From the NCBI RefSeq assembly GCF_026341515.1, contig NZ_JAPEOK010000001.1:4278001-4342000 (forward strand): DNA of 64,000 bases, in the 5' to 3' direction. A model generated the notes under the pieces. It was not told where the DNA came from, did not search any database, and was given only the letters and a program-made list of their open reading frames with translations. Source of the DNA: Streptomyces sp. NBC_00878. Its GTDB lineage: Bacteria > Actinomycetota > Actinomycetes > Streptomycetales > Streptomycetaceae. The translations under genes were made by a program, and so were the position numbers. Of the stretch, positions 9,787-18,542 are shown piece by piece (position 1 is the stretch's first letter; each line of letters begins with the position of its first letter).

Positions 9787-10299
9787 ATGCACACCGACCG
9801 CACCTCCCCCTCCCCCACCCCGACCTCGACCCGGTTCTCCGCCGCGGTCGACGCCGCGCTGCGCTCCGCGGGATGGCAGCCGGGACGCTGGGACATAAGG
9901 CAGGCCGAGATCTGGGCCGATGCCCTGCGCGGTCACGAGACCCCCGGCGGCCACCGCCACTCCGTGTTCCCGGCGGCGGTGGAGGCCTGGGCGGAGTTCG
10001 GCGGCCTCCACATCACCGCCACGGCCCCGGGCCGCCAGATCGCCCCCACGACCCTGCACCTGGACCCGCTCCACGGCCTCCACATGGCCCGCATCCTCGT
10101 GGACCTCGGCAGAGCCCTGGACACCGAAGTGGCGCCCCTGGGCGAGGAGTCCGACACCAGAGCCCTGCTGGCGATCGACGAGGAGGGCCGCACCTACACC
10201 CTCGACCACACCGGCGACTGGTACCTGGGCGCGACCATCGACCAGGCCCTGACCACACTCGTCTCGGGCAGAGAACCCGTACGCCTGACAGCCGGCTGA
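9787..10299 (+). CDS. SUKH-3 family immunity protein
   Basis: A 170-residue protein with the SUKH-3 pattern: FSAAVDAALRSAGWQPGRW at the N-terminus, AVEAWAEFGGLHI in the centre and a closing block with GDWYLGATIDQALTTLV. It follows the YwqJ deaminase on the same strand. Its role is likely to bind and neutralise a toxin domain, most simply the neighbouring deaminase; the pairing is inferred from order. Confidence in the family is high and in the partner moderate. Confidence 0.8.
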   Translation: MHTDRTSPSPTPTSTRFSAAVDAALRSAGWQPGRWDIRQAEIWADALRGHETPGGHRHSVFPAAVEAWAEFGGLHITATAPGRQIAPTTLHLDPLHGLHMARILVDLGRALDTEVAPLGEESDTRALLAIDEEGRTYTLDHTGDWYLGATIDQALTTLVSGREPVRLTAG

Positions 10300-10309
10300 A
10301 CACCGACGG

Positions 10310-10530
10310 CCGCGCGGCCCGACTCACCCTGCGGTCCGGCTCACCCTGCGGCCCGGCTCACCCTGCGGCCCGGCTCACGCCACGACCCGGCTCACGCCTC
10401 AGCCGGACTCATCCCGCCGCCCGGCTCACGCCTCGGCCGGACTCACCCCGCCGCCCGGCTCACCCCACGGCCGGAATGACCGCCAACACCCGGCTCACCC
10501 CACGGCCGGAATGACCGCCGACACCCGGAA
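10310..10530. repeat. degenerate 17-18 bp tandem array spanning the 3' end of the histidine kinase gene
   Basis: About ten imperfect copies of a unit like CCGGCTCACCCTGCGGC run between the SUKH-3 gene and the convergent histidine kinase gene. Read on the - strand each unit carries GGTGAGCCGG, which includes the kinase TGA stop (10495-10497). The last 36 bases of the kinase gene are duplicated almost exactly at 10462-10497 and 10498-10533. Confidence 0.8.
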
Positions 10531-11823
10531 CCCACCGGCATCGGTGGGCCCGGAGACGAACACGCCGCCCAGCCCCACCACCCGCTCCTTCATGCCGAGC
10601 AGCCCGTTCCCCCCGCTGGGCAGCCGCGCGTCGGACGCGGCTCCGGGCTCGGGCGGCGGACCGTTCTCCACCTGCATGGCGATCTCGGCCCCGCGATGCG
10701 CGACCCGTACCCGGGTCTTCGCCCCCGCCGCGTGCTTGTGGACGTTGGTCAACGCCTCCTGCACCACGCGATAGGCGGTCTGCTCCACCGCGGCCGCGTA
10801 GCCCCGGGCATCCCCCTCCACGGACAGGTCGACGGCCATCCCCGCGGCGGCGGACTGCCCCACCAACTCCTGGAGATCGTCGAGGCAGGGCCCGTCCCCG
10901 GCCTCCTCGTCCACGGCCCGGGACGCCGCGGCGGCCGCGGCAGCCCCCACCGCCGCGAGCGGCACGACCTGCATCCGCATGGAGGAAACCGCCGAACCCC
11001 CCTCCCCCTTGCGCAGCACCCCGAGCATCTCCCGCAGCTCGGTCAGCGCCTGCCGTCCCATGTCGCCCACGAGTGAGGCGTTCTTGACGGCCTTCTCGGG
11101 ATCCTTCCGCGCCACGGCCTGCAGAGCCGCCGCGTGCACCACCATCAGGCTCACCCGGTGCGCGACCACGTCGTGCATCTCCCGGGCGATCCGGGTCCGC
11201 TCCTCGTTGCGCGCCCACTCCGCCCGCTCCTCGGCCCGCTCGGCCAGCAGCTGCAACTCCCGCTCCAGGGAGTCGGCGCGCTCCCGCAGACTCTCCATCA
11301 ACCGCCGCCGGGCCCCCACGTACAGGCCGAGCAGGATCGGCGGCGCGGTCATCCCCAGCGAGGTGGTGATGGACACGAACGGCACGAACCAGTCCCCCAC
11401 CATGCTCAGGTCGCCCCGCACCATCCCCTGGTGCGCACGCACGTACGTGACAATGAGCGTCCCCACCAGCGACATACCGGCCAGCGCCCCGATGATCCGC
11501 CGGGGCATCTCGGACGCGGCGAGCGTGTAGAGCCCGACGAGCCCCATCAGGAACCCCATCTGGGCCGGCGTGATGGCGATCGACACCAGCACCACCGCGA
11601 TGGGCCACCGCCGCCGGAACAACAACACGGACCCGGCGACGGCGCCGAACACCACCCCCGTTGGAACCGGCACCCCCGCCGCCTCCGCGAAGGGATACCC
11701 CTCGATCGCACACTCCACGGCCGACACCAGCGCGAGGCTCCCGTCGAGCACTGCACTACGCCACCTCGCCCACCACCACGGCCCTGCCAGGGCCGCGGTG
11801 TGGTCTTCCCCCGTCGTGGTCAT
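10495..11823 (-). CDS. orphan NarL-type sensor histidine kinase (HisKA_3)
   Basis: A 442-residue protein. The N-terminal half has several hydrophobic segments (GVVFGAVAGSVLLF, IAVVLVSIAITPAQMGF, IIGALAGMSLVGTLIV) forming a membrane sensor. The HisKA_3 box is intact: RTRIAREMHDVVAHRVSLMV. The ATPase domain keeps the N box (VVQEALTNVHKHA) and a GGNGLLGMKERV G box. No response regulator lies beside it, so the partner is elsewhere. The stop codon is embedded in the tandem array described separately. The ATG at 11823 is the only good start. Confidence 0.85.
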   Translation of the reverse strand: MTTTGEDHTAALAGPWWWARWRSAVLDGSLALVSAVECAIEGYPFAEAAGVPVPTGVVFGAVAGSVLLFRRRWPIAVVLVSIAITPAQMGFLMGLVGLYTLAASEMPRRIIGALAGMSLVGTLIVTYVRAHQGMVRGDLSMVGDWFVPFVSITTSLGMTAPPILLGLYVGARRRLMESLRERADSLERELQLLAERAEERAEWARNEERTRIAREMHDVVAHRVSLMVVHAAALQAVARKDPEKAVKNASLVGDMGRQALTELREMLGVLRKGEGGSAVSSMRMQVVPLAAVGAAAAAAASRAVDEEAGDGPCLDDLQELVGQSAAAGMAVDLSVEGDARGYAAAVEQTAYRVVQEALTNVHKHAAGAKTRVRVAHRGAEIAMQVENGPPPEPGAASDARLPSGGNGLLGMKERVVGLGGVFVSGPTDAGGFRVSAVIPAVG

Positions 11824-11984
11824 GCCTCCAGCCTACGGTCGCCCCCGGTCGCTTTTCCGGTGAGTTTCGCGTACTGGCCTACACCACTCGCCGTAATCGA
11901 ACAGATACGAAACCGGCCGGAATCCCTCGAACTGCTGAATCGCCCACCGTTCGACCCTCGAAGCCCCCATTCCGCCTGGACGGT

Positions 11985-12866
11985 ATGCCTATGGCACACG
12001 CACACAGCAAATACGGGGACTTCGAGGCGCTACGGGAACAGGCGACCGCGCTGCGCCGGGCGGGGCTCAGCCGCCGCCAGATCCGCGACCGCCTGCACGT
12101 CGACAACAACGACATCCTCAACCGCCTCTTGGAGGGCGAGCCGCCTCCGGAGTGGACGAAGCGACCGAACGCGAAGGACGACCTCCGCGACAGGGCTCGC
12201 GAACTACGCCTCAAGGGCTGGACGTACGACCAGATCCAGGTGGAGCTGGGGTGTTCGAAGGGTTCGATCTCACTGTGGGTACGGGATCTACCGAAGCCGG
12301 AACGCCGCGACTCCGCCGAGCAGGCGAAGCTCGCGGCACGGAAACGGTGGGAGCACGAACTCGCCATTCGCGATGAGAAGCGCCAGAGGACCAAGGCGGA
12401 CTCAGCAAGCGAGATCGGCGCAATGACCGACCGGGAGTTGCTCATGGCGGGTGCGGCCCTGTACTGGGCAGAGGGGTCGAAGGACAAGCCCTACGACCGG
12501 CGCGAGAACGTCCTCTTCGTCAACAGCGACCCCGGAGTCATCCGGCTCTACCTGGCTTGGCTCAACCTTCTCGGCGTGGAGCGTGGACGCCTGCAATACC
12601 GAGTCATGATCCACATGACAGCCGACGTGGATGGCGCCAAGCGCTACTGGGCTGACCTCGTTGGCGTCGACGTCGCTACGTTCCAAAAGACGACCATCAA
12701 GAAGCACAACCCCAAAACCGTCCGCAAAAACGTGGGCGAGAACTACCGGGGCTGCCTCGTGATCCGCGTATCACAGGGCGCCGAGCTCTACCGCCGCATC
12801 GAAGGCTGGTGGTCCGGGATGGTGGACTCCGCAGGGAGGGATCATGCCCCTCCCCTCCTCCGGTAA
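11985..12866 (+). CDS. HTH protein with LAGLIDADG-like C-terminal region
   Basis: A 293-residue protein. Two helix-turn-helix-like segments (ALRRAGLSRRQIRDRLHV near 20 and KGWTYDQIQVELGCSKGSIS near 70) precede a C-terminal domain. That domain contains AALYWAEGSKDK, VLFVNSDPGVIRLYLAWL and a YRVMIHMTADV strand, a pattern like LAGLIDADG-fold DNA-binding proteins. ATG codons at 11985 and 11991 are both possible. The gene ends 15 bases before tRNA-Gln. Whether it cleaves DNA is unknown; no clear catalytic acid pair can be assigned. Not related to a known operon here. Confidence 0.65.
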   Translation: MPMAHAHSKYGDFEALREQATALRRAGLSRRQIRDRLHVDNNDILNRLLEGEPPPEWTKRPNAKDDLRDRARELRLKGWTYDQIQVELGCSKGSISLWVRDLPKPERRDSAEQAKLAARKRWEHELAIRDEKRQRTKADSASEIGAMTDRELLMAGAALYWAEGSKDKPYDRRENVLFVNSDPGVIRLYLAWLNLLGVERGRLQYRVMIHMTADVDGAKRYWADLVGVDVATFQKTTIKKHNPKTVRKNVGENYRGCLVIRVSQGAELYRRIEGWWSGMVDSAGRDHAPPLLR

Positions 12867-12881
12867 GGTTTGAGGCAGCAA

Positions 12882-12953
12882 TCCGCCGTGGGGTAGCGGC
12901 ATCCCGCAGGCCTTTGGAGCCTTGAGACGCTGGTTCGAATCCAGCCGGCGGAG
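12882..12953 (+). tRNA. tRNA-Gln(UUG)
   Basis: A full cloverleaf can be drawn. The 7-bp acceptor pairs TCCGCCG (12882-12888) with CGGCGGA (12946-12952). A T arm with the TTCGAAT loop is flanked by GCTGG/CCAGC. The anticodon loop is CTTTGGA, giving anticodon TTG. Discriminator is G; CCA is not encoded. One pair at the base of the anticodon stem is imperfect. It lies upstream of glmU. Confidence 0.85.
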
Positions 12954-12963
12954 CTGCGCAGCT

Positions 12964-12991
12964 CGGGCCCTGACAGCACTGTCAGGGCCCG
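12964..12991 (+). terminator. hairpin terminator after tRNA-Gln
   Basis: Perfect 13-bp arms 12964-12976 and 12979-12991 with a minimal loop, 10 bases after the tRNA, followed by a short T-containing run. It likely ends the tRNA transcript and insulates glmU. Confidence 0.75.
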
Positions 12992-13080
12992 CTCACATTT
13001 CCCCCTCACAACGCCCCGGTATCCTGCGGATGTCCACCCCCCAAAGGCACCCCAGCCATCCGAAGCCGAAGGGCATCCCC

Positions 13081-14529
13081 GTGAGCGCCAACCGCCCGGC
13101 AGCCGTCGTCGTTCTCGCAGCGGGTGAGGGCACCCGTATGAAGTCGGCCACACCCAAGGTCCTGCACGACATCTGTGGCCGTTCTCTCGTCGGCCATGTA
13201 CTCGCCGCCGCCCGCGAGTTGGAGCCCGAGCACCTGGTCGTCGTCGTGGGCCACGCCCGCGAGAAGGTCACCGCCCACCTCACCGAGACCGCTCCGGGCG
13301 TACGGACGGCCGTGCAGGCCGAGCAGAACGGCACGGGTCACGCCGTACGGATGGCCCTGGAGGAGTTGGGCGGCGCGGTCGACGGAACGGTCGTGGTCGT
13401 CTGCGGGGACACGCCTCTCCTCAGCGGCGGGACCCTGCGTGACCTCGCCGCGAACCACACCGCCGACGGCAACGCCGTCACCGTGCTCACCGCCGAGGTC
13501 CCGGACGCCACCGGTTACGGCCGCATCGTGCGCGACGGCGCCTCCGGTGCCGTCACCACGATCGTCGAGCACAAGGACGCCTCGGAGTCGCAGCGCGCGA
13601 TCCGCGAGATCAACTCCGGTGTCTTCGCCTTCGACGGGCAGCTGCTCGCGGACGCGCTCGGCAAGGTCCGCACCGACAACAGCCAGGGCGAGGAGTACCT
13701 GACGGACGTCCTCGGCATCCTCCGCGAGGCCGGGCACCGCGTCGGTGCCTCCGTGGCGGGCGACCACCGCGAGATCGCCGGTATCAACAACCGCGTCCAG
13801 CTCGCCGAGGCCCGCCGCATCCTCAACGACCGGCTGCTCCACCGCGCGATGCTCGCCGGCGTCACCGTCGTCGACCCGGCCTCCACCTGGATCGACGTCA
13901 CCGTCACCTTCGAGCAGGACGCGACCGTGCACCCGGGCACTCAGCTCCAGGGCGCCACACACCTCGCCGAGGGTGCCGAGGTCGGCCCCAACTCCCGCCT
14001 CAAGGACACCAAGGTGGGCGCGGGCGCCCGGATCGACAACACGGTCTCCGACGGCGCCGAGGTCGGCCCCCAGGCGAACGTGGGTCCGTACGCGTATCTC
14101 CGCCCCGGAACCCGCCTCGGGCTGAAGGCCAAGGTGGGTACGTACGTGGAGACGAAGAACGCCTCGATCGGGGAGGGTACGAAGGTCCCGCACCTGTCCT
14201 ACGTCGGGGACGCCACCATCGGCGAGCACACCAACATCGGGGCCGCCAGCGTCTTCGTGAACTACGACGGCGAGGCCAAGCACCACACCACGGTCGGGTC
14301 CCACTGCAAGACGGGTTCGGACAACATGTTTGTGGCGCCTGTCACGGTCGGGGACGGCGCTTACACCGCCGCGGGCTCGGTCATCACCAAGGACGTACCG
14401 CCCGGTTCGCTGGCCGTCGCCCGGGGCCAGCAACGGAATATCGAAGGCTGGGTGGCCCGGAAGCGTCCGGGGAGTGCCGCCGCGAAGGCCGCGGAGGCGG
14501 CTGTCCGGGAGACGGAAGGCGAAAGCTGA
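13081..14529 (+). CDS. glmU: bifunctional GlcN-1-P acetyltransferase / GlcNAc-1-P uridyltransferase
   Basis: A 482-residue cytosolic enzyme making UDP-GlcNAc for peptidoglycan in two steps. The N-terminal uridyltransferase has LAAGEGTRM and CGDTPLLSGG. The C-terminal left-handed beta-helix shows hexapeptide repeats (VGAGARIDNT, VGPQANVGPY) with the acetyltransferase signature PHLSYVGDATIGEHTNIGAA. The GTG at 13081 is placed where family members begin (SANRPAAVVVLAAGEG). It is followed 121 bases later by prs on the same strand. Length is as expected. Confidence 0.95.
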   Translation: MSANRPAAVVVLAAGEGTRMKSATPKVLHDICGRSLVGHVLAAARELEPEHLVVVVGHAREKVTAHLTETAPGVRTAVQAEQNGTGHAVRMALEELGGAVDGTVVVVCGDTPLLSGGTLRDLAANHTADGNAVTVLTAEVPDATGYGRIVRDGASGAVTTIVEHKDASESQRAIREINSGVFAFDGQLLADALGKVRTDNSQGEEYLTDVLGILREAGHRVGASVAGDHREIAGINNRVQLAEARRILNDRLLHRAMLAGVTVVDPASTWIDVTVTFEQDATVHPGTQLQGATHLAEGAEVGPNSRLKDTKVGAGARIDNTVSDGAEVGPQANVGPYAYLRPGTRLGLKAKVGTYVETKNASIGEGTKVPHLSYVGDATIGEHTNIGAASVFVNYDGEAKHHTTVGSHCKTGSDNMFVAPVTVGDGAYTAAGSVITKDVPPGSLAVARGQQRNIEGWVARKRPGSAAAKAAEAAVRETEGES

Positions 14530-14650
14530 CCGGAAAGCGGTGGGTCGCAGTCGGCGTACCGTGATAGATGCACACCCGCTCAACCAGCTGGGCCCGCATC
14601 CGAGAACACATCTCACCATCCAGCTGAGACACCTCTGAGGAGACAGTGCT

Positions 14651-15622
14651 GTGACCGGGATCAAGACGACCGGCGAGAAGAAGATGATGTTCTTCTCCGG
14701 CCGCGCCCACCCCGAGCTTGCCGAGGAGGTCGCCCACCAGCTGGGTGTCGGGGTCGTCCCGACGAAGGCCTTCGACTTCGCCAACGGCGAGATCTACGTC
14801 CGCTATGAGGAGTCGGCCCGCGGCGCCGACTGCTTCCTCATCCAGAGCCACACCGCTCCGATCAACAAGTGGATCATGGAGCAGCTGATCATGATCGACG
14901 CTCTGAAGCGGGCCTCCGCCCGGAGCATCACCGTGATCATGCCGTTCTACGGCTACGCCCGGCAGGACAAGAAGCACCGTGGGCGTGAGCCGATCTCGGC
15001 CCGTCTGATCGCCGACATGATGAAGACCGCGGGTGCGGACCGTCTCCTGACGGTCGATCTGCACACCGACCAGATCCAGGGCTTCTTCGACGGCCCGGTG
15101 GATCATCTGTTCTCGCTGCCGCTGCTCGCGGACTACGTGGGCCACAAGGTCGACCGCACCAAGCTCACGGTCGTCTCCCCGGACGCCGGCCGCGTGCGCG
15201 TGGCCGACCGCTGGTGCGACCGGCTGGGCGCGCCCCTCGCGATCGTGCACAAGCGCCGCGACAAGGACGTCGCGAACCAGGTCACGGTCCACGAGGTCGT
15301 CGGTGATGTCGAGGGCCGGGTCTGTGTCCTGGTCGACGACATGATCGACACCGGTGGCACGATCTGCGCCGCCGCGGACGCGCTGTTCGCGCACGGCGCG
15401 GAGGACGTCATCGTGACGGCCACGCACGGCGTGCTCTCCGGTCCGGCCGCGGACCGGCTGAAGAACTCCAAGGTCAGCGAGTTCATCTTCACGGACACGC
15501 TGCCCACCCCGGGCGAACTGGAACTCGACAAGATCACCGTGCTGTCGATCGCGCCGACGATCGCCAACGCGGTGCGTGAGGTCTTCGAGGACGGCTCGGT
15601 GACCAGCCTGTTCGACGAGTAG
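14651..15622 (+). CDS. prs: ribose-phosphate pyrophosphokinase (PRPP synthetase)
   Basis: A 323-residue enzyme converting ribose 5-phosphate and ATP to PRPP for nucleotide, His and Trp synthesis. Diagnostic motifs are YGYARQDKKHRGREPISA, a VDLHTDQIQGFF metal-site loop and the PRPP loop VLVDDMIDTGG. A GTG at 14651 follows a GGAG site. It is downstream of glmU, the usual actinobacterial glmU-prs order. Nothing is odd. Confidence 0.95.
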   Translation: MTGIKTTGEKKMMFFSGRAHPELAEEVAHQLGVGVVPTKAFDFANGEIYVRYEESARGADCFLIQSHTAPINKWIMEQLIMIDALKRASARSITVIMPFYGYARQDKKHRGREPISARLIADMMKTAGADRLLTVDLHTDQIQGFFDGPVDHLFSLPLLADYVGHKVDRTKLTVVSPDAGRVRVADRWCDRLGAPLAIVHKRRDKDVANQVTVHEVVGDVEGRVCVLVDDMIDTGGTICAAADALFAHGAEDVIVTATHGVLSGPAADRLKNSKVSEFIFTDTLPTPGELELDKITVLSIAPTIANAVREVFEDGSVTSLFDE

Positions 15623-15712
15623 GACGAACAGGACGAGCAGCGGGTCTGCCGGTCCCGTCCCTCCGGGCCGTCCCTCCGGGCCGTCGCTCCGGAGCCCGCG
15701 TAGATCGATTTC

Positions 15713-15902
15713 TTGTACGGCCTCCCCGCCCCGTAAGCTGTCACAGTTGCTCGGCGAGGGAGGCCGCACTCTTTGGTGCGGCGGTCCGTTATCGACGCGC
15801 TCTTCGTAGCAGGCCGATGTTTTGGCCGGGTGACCTCCCCCACTCTCAACTTTCGTTCGAGCGGGGGGACCCCCATCCCCATTTGATCTACGAGGAGTGA
15901 CC
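15713..15902 (+). promoter_or_regulatory. leader of rplY with hairpins and a copy of a common intergenic repeat
   Basis: The 280-base gap before rplY holds a 7-bp hairpin (15763-15769 with 15776-15782, loop tctttg). It also holds an imperfect copy, at about 15837-15878, of the CCCCCACTCTC...GGGGGGACCCCCAT element also seen, inverted and triplicated, near 48194. A TTGTAC (15713-15718) and TAAGCT (15734-15739) could be promoter elements, but spacing is poor. A structured 5' leader controlling bL25 is possible; this is inference. Confidence 0.4.
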
Positions 15903-16490
15903 ATGGCCGACGTCAAGCTCGCCGCCGAGACCCGTACTGAGTTCGGCAAGGGCGCCGCCCGCCGCATCCGCCGCGCCAGCAAGGTTCCCGCGGTCGTCTA
16001 CGGCCACGGCGCGGACCCCGTCCACATCACGCTGCCGGGCCACGAGCTGCAGCTTGCCCTGCGTACCCCGAACGTCCTGCTCACCCTGGACATCGAGGGC
16101 CGCACCGAGCTGGCGATCCCGAAGGCCGTCCAGCGCGACGCCATCAAGGGCTTCCTTGAGCACGTCGACCTGCTCACCGTGAAGCGCGGCGAGAAGGTCA
16201 CCGTCGAGGTCTACGTCCACACCGAGGGCGAACTGGCCCCGGGCGCCTTCCTCCTTGAGCACGTGCTGAGCACGCTGACGGTCGAGGCCGAGGCCACGCA
16301 CATCCCCGAGTCGGTCACCGTGTCCATCGCGGGCCTGGAGGCCGGTGCCTCCATCCTCGCCAAGGACATCCCGCTCCCCGAGGGCACCACGCTGGCCATC
16401 GACGAGGACGCCGTCGTGCTCCAGGTCCTGGCCGCCCAGGCGGAGGAGCCCACCGAGGACGCCGCGGGCGACGAGACCGCCGAGGTCTGA
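15903..16490 (+). CDS. rplY: large ribosomal subunit protein bL25 (Ctc/TL5 type)
   Basis: A 195-residue protein of the long, general-stress Ctc type. The N-terminal 5S-rRNA-binding domain begins ADVKLAAETRTEFGKGAAR and includes VPAVVYGHGADPVHI. The C-terminal TL5 domain (VTVEVYVHTEGELAPGA ...) ends in an acidic tail. The ATG at 15903 follows GAGGAG; a GTG at 15897 would overlap that site and is rejected. pth follows, as in many actinobacteria. Confidence 0.92.
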   Translation: MADVKLAAETRTEFGKGAARRIRRASKVPAVVYGHGADPVHITLPGHELQLALRTPNVLLTLDIEGRTELAIPKAVQRDAIKGFLEHVDLLTVKRGEKVTVEVYVHTEGELAPGAFLLEHVLSTLTVEAEATHIPESVTVSIAGLEAGASILAKDIPLPEGTTLAIDEDAVVLQVLAAQAEEPTEDAAGDETAEV

Positions 16491-16515
16491 TCCCGACCCC
16501 GCACCGGATCACCGT

Positions 16516-16553
16516 GCGCAGGCCGCCGCTCCCCAGGGGGCGGCGGCCTGCGC
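16516..16553 (+). terminator. hairpin terminator after rplY
   Basis: Perfect 14-bp arms at 16516-16529 and 16540-16553 with a 10-base loop, 26 bases after the rplY stop. Suggests pth has its own promoter or depends on read-through. Confidence 0.8.
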
Positions 16554-16653
16554 ATATCCGGTACGGCCCGCGCGTACCCACCGCTTGTCCGCGCGCACCC
16601 GCCGCTTGCCCTCGCGCACCCGCTGACCGAGGAAGCCCGCCGATCAAGGACCC

Positions 16654-17265
16654 ATGGGAGACACGGACGTGACCACGGAACCAGGCGCCCCCTGGCTGAT
16701 CGTGGGGCTCGGCAACCCCGGCCCCGAGTACGCCATGAACCGCCACAACGTGGGCTTCATGGTGGCCGACCTGCTCGCCGACCGGATCGGCGGCAAGTTC
16801 AAGCGGGCCGGCAAGGCGCAGGCCCAGGTGATCGAGGGGCGTATCGGCCCGCCGGGACCGGCGAACCGCCGGGTGATCCTGGCCAAGCCGATGTCGTACA
16901 TGAACCTGTCGGGCGGCCCGGTCACGGCCCTGCGCGACTTCTACAAGGTGCCGACGGCCAACATCGTCGCCGTCCACGACGAACTCGACATCGACTACGG
17001 CGTCCTGCGGCTGAAGCTCGGCGGCGGCGACAACGGCCACAACGGCCTGAAGTCGATGACGAAGGCGATGGGCCCGGACTACCACCGCGTCCGTTTCGGC
17101 ATCGGCCGCCCGCCGGGCCGTATGCAGGTCGCCGACTTCGTCCTGAAGGACTTCGCCTCGGCGGAGCGCAAGGAACTGGACTACTTCGTGGACCGTGCGT
17201 CGGACGCGGTGGAGGCTCTGGTGATCGAGGGCCTGGAGCGGGCGCAGTCGACGTACAACTCGTGA
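16654..17265 (+). CDS. pth: peptidyl-tRNA hydrolase
   Basis: A 203-residue cytosolic enzyme that frees tRNA from dropped peptidyl-tRNA. The signature [20 protein letters not shown] contains the catalytic His. It also has [13 protein letters not shown] and [10 protein letters not shown] with [12 protein letters not shown]. The ATG at 16654 is used; a GTG at 16669 is possible and would drop five residues. Standard length. Follows rplY. Confidence 0.94.
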   Translation: MGDTDVTTEPGAPWLIVGLGNPGPEYAMNRHNVGFMVADLLADRIGGKFKRAGKAQAQVIEGRIGPPGPANRRVILAKPMSYMNLSGGPVTALRDFYKVPTANIVAVHDELDIDYGVLRLKLGGGDNGHNGLKSMTKAMGPDYHRVRFGIGRPPGRMQVADFVLKDFASAERKELDYFVDRASDAVEALVIEGLERAQSTYNS

Positions 17266-17465
17266 CGTGAACGGAAGCAGTGTCCATGCTCGTTGGGTAG
17301 GGCGGGTCGGCGGGCGGGTTCCGCGAGGACGGCTGCCGCGCCTTCTGGATCTGCAAGCCGGGCTGCGAGCGTGACCACGGCCGGGCTCCCGCACGAGGAC
17401 TTCGCGTTCGTTGCGTCGCGGTGCAAAGGCGACCGGAAACAAGCCTCCATTGGCCCTGCACCCCA

Positions 17466-17493
17466 TTGTCCTCTGTGTCGAAGCGAATACAAT
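17466..17493 (+). promoter_or_regulatory. candidate sigma-70-type promoter
   Basis: TTGTCC (17466-17471) and TACAAT (17488-17493) are separated by 16 bases and lie 41 bases upstream of the 89-residue gene. This local AT enrichment stands out in the surrounding sequence. Confidence 0.5.
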
Positions 17494-17534
17494 CCGTAGT
17501 TGATGAAAGCGCAACGAATCGACTGGAGGCGGAG

Positions 17535-17804
17535 ATGACCCGTGCCTGGGAGGCCGACCCGTCCGCGTTATTCGAGCGAAGGCTGGGACGGTCGGCCAAG
17601 GAGCTGGGCAACTCTGACGGTCGTGATGAATGCCCGGACATCTGGCAGCTCGACAACGGTGACATCGCTGTCATCGGCAGGGACCTCACAGCTGCCTACC
17701 GCTCCCGTCTTCCTGACGGCGTGGCCCTGTCCCCGGACGAGCGGTTGGTGGTCATCCCTGGAGGCATGCTCAGCGCGGCAAAGGCAGACATCCCCGATGC
17801 TTGA
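17535..17804 (+). CDS. 89-residue hypothetical protein, leads a DUF6879 operon
   Basis: Begins MTRAWEADPSALFERRLG behind GGAGGCGGAG. The centre holds CPDIWQLDNGDIAVIGRDLT and the end DERLVVIPGGMLSAAKA. Similar small proteins are common in Streptomyces next to DUF6879 genes, but I know no function. The stop overlaps the DUF6879 start by 8 bases, so the two are coupled. A longer version from 17421 lacks a ribosome site. Confidence 0.75.
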   Translation: MTRAWEADPSALFERRLGRSAKELGNSDGRDECPDIWQLDNGDIAVIGRDLTAAYRSRLPDGVALSPDERLVVIPGGMLSAAKADIPDA

Positions 17805-18420
17805 CGTACTCCCGCCGATTCTCACGCCTGAACAGGGTCAACGGCTGGATCGGGACGCCTACAAACGGGCCTTCCGGGCACAGGACATGGCGATTCGTGA
17901 CGCGGGTTCCTGGAAGTTGGAGCGTCGGCAGCACTTCGAGGAGCAGGGCAGTCCCAGCCGGGAAGCGCTGCGCCGAGGGGAGTGGGAGCAGGCACTCAGG
18001 CTTCTCACGGACCGGCGTGACGCCCTGCTCGCCGCCGCCCGGGAGGACGAACGCAAGGGTCATCTCTTTCACCGCGTGCGGGTGGTCGAGAAGCCGCTGA
18101 CGCCGTATGTGCAGTGGGAGCTCCACTCTCATCGGCAGCGCGCCGAGTACGGAGAGCGGATCCGAGTCGTCGGCGCCGAGCAGGTGGCTCGGGCTGAGCG
18201 TGCCTGCCTGCTGCCAGAAGTCGTTGTCCTTGGCGGCAGCACCCTCTTCCAGGTCCTCTACAGCGAGGCCGGAGCCACGGTCGGCGCGGTCCGTTACTCC
18301 GACCGCTATCTGGTCGGGAGCTGGGAGAACTACATCAGGAAGCTCTACGAGGTGGGGGAGGACGTGAGTTCCTACTTCGAGCGCGAGGTGGCTCACCTTT
18401 CTCGGCCCAGGACGTTGTAG
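17797..18420 (+). CDS. DUF6879 family protein
   Basis: A 207-residue protein. N-terminal LTPEQGQRLDRDAYKRAFRAQD and a later HFEEQGSPSREALRRGEWEQAL match the DUF6879 style. The C-terminal half has VGSWENYIRKLYEVGEDV. The ATG at 17797 overlaps the preceding stop. DUF6879 is found widely with XRE, DUF397 and NB-ARC genes in Streptomyces, but its activity is not known to me. A second member lies at 57771. Next gene downstream is an NB-ARC/TPR ATPase. Confidence 0.75.
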   Translation: MLDVLPPILTPEQGQRLDRDAYKRAFRAQDMAIRDAGSWKLERRQHFEEQGSPSREALRRGEWEQALRLLTDRRDALLAAAREDERKGHLFHRVRVVEKPLTPYVQWELHSHRQRAEYGERIRVVGAEQVARAERACLLPEVVVLGGSTLFQVLYSEAGATVGAVRYSDRYLVGSWENYIRKLYEVGEDVSSYFEREVAHLSRPRTL

Positions 18421-18542
18421 CCGCCCCAGCCGTCGTAGCAACCGCAGTTCCCAGGCCGTCGTCGCAACCGCAGATCAGGACGGAGCAGGCAATCACCGAG
18501 TCCAGTGCTGACGACAAGCGCCCCGGCAGCACACACTCCGAA

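Noticed and set aside
15897..15905. GTG start for rplY six bases upstream of the ATG
   Set aside because: It overlaps the GAGGAG ribosome site needed for the ATG at 15903.
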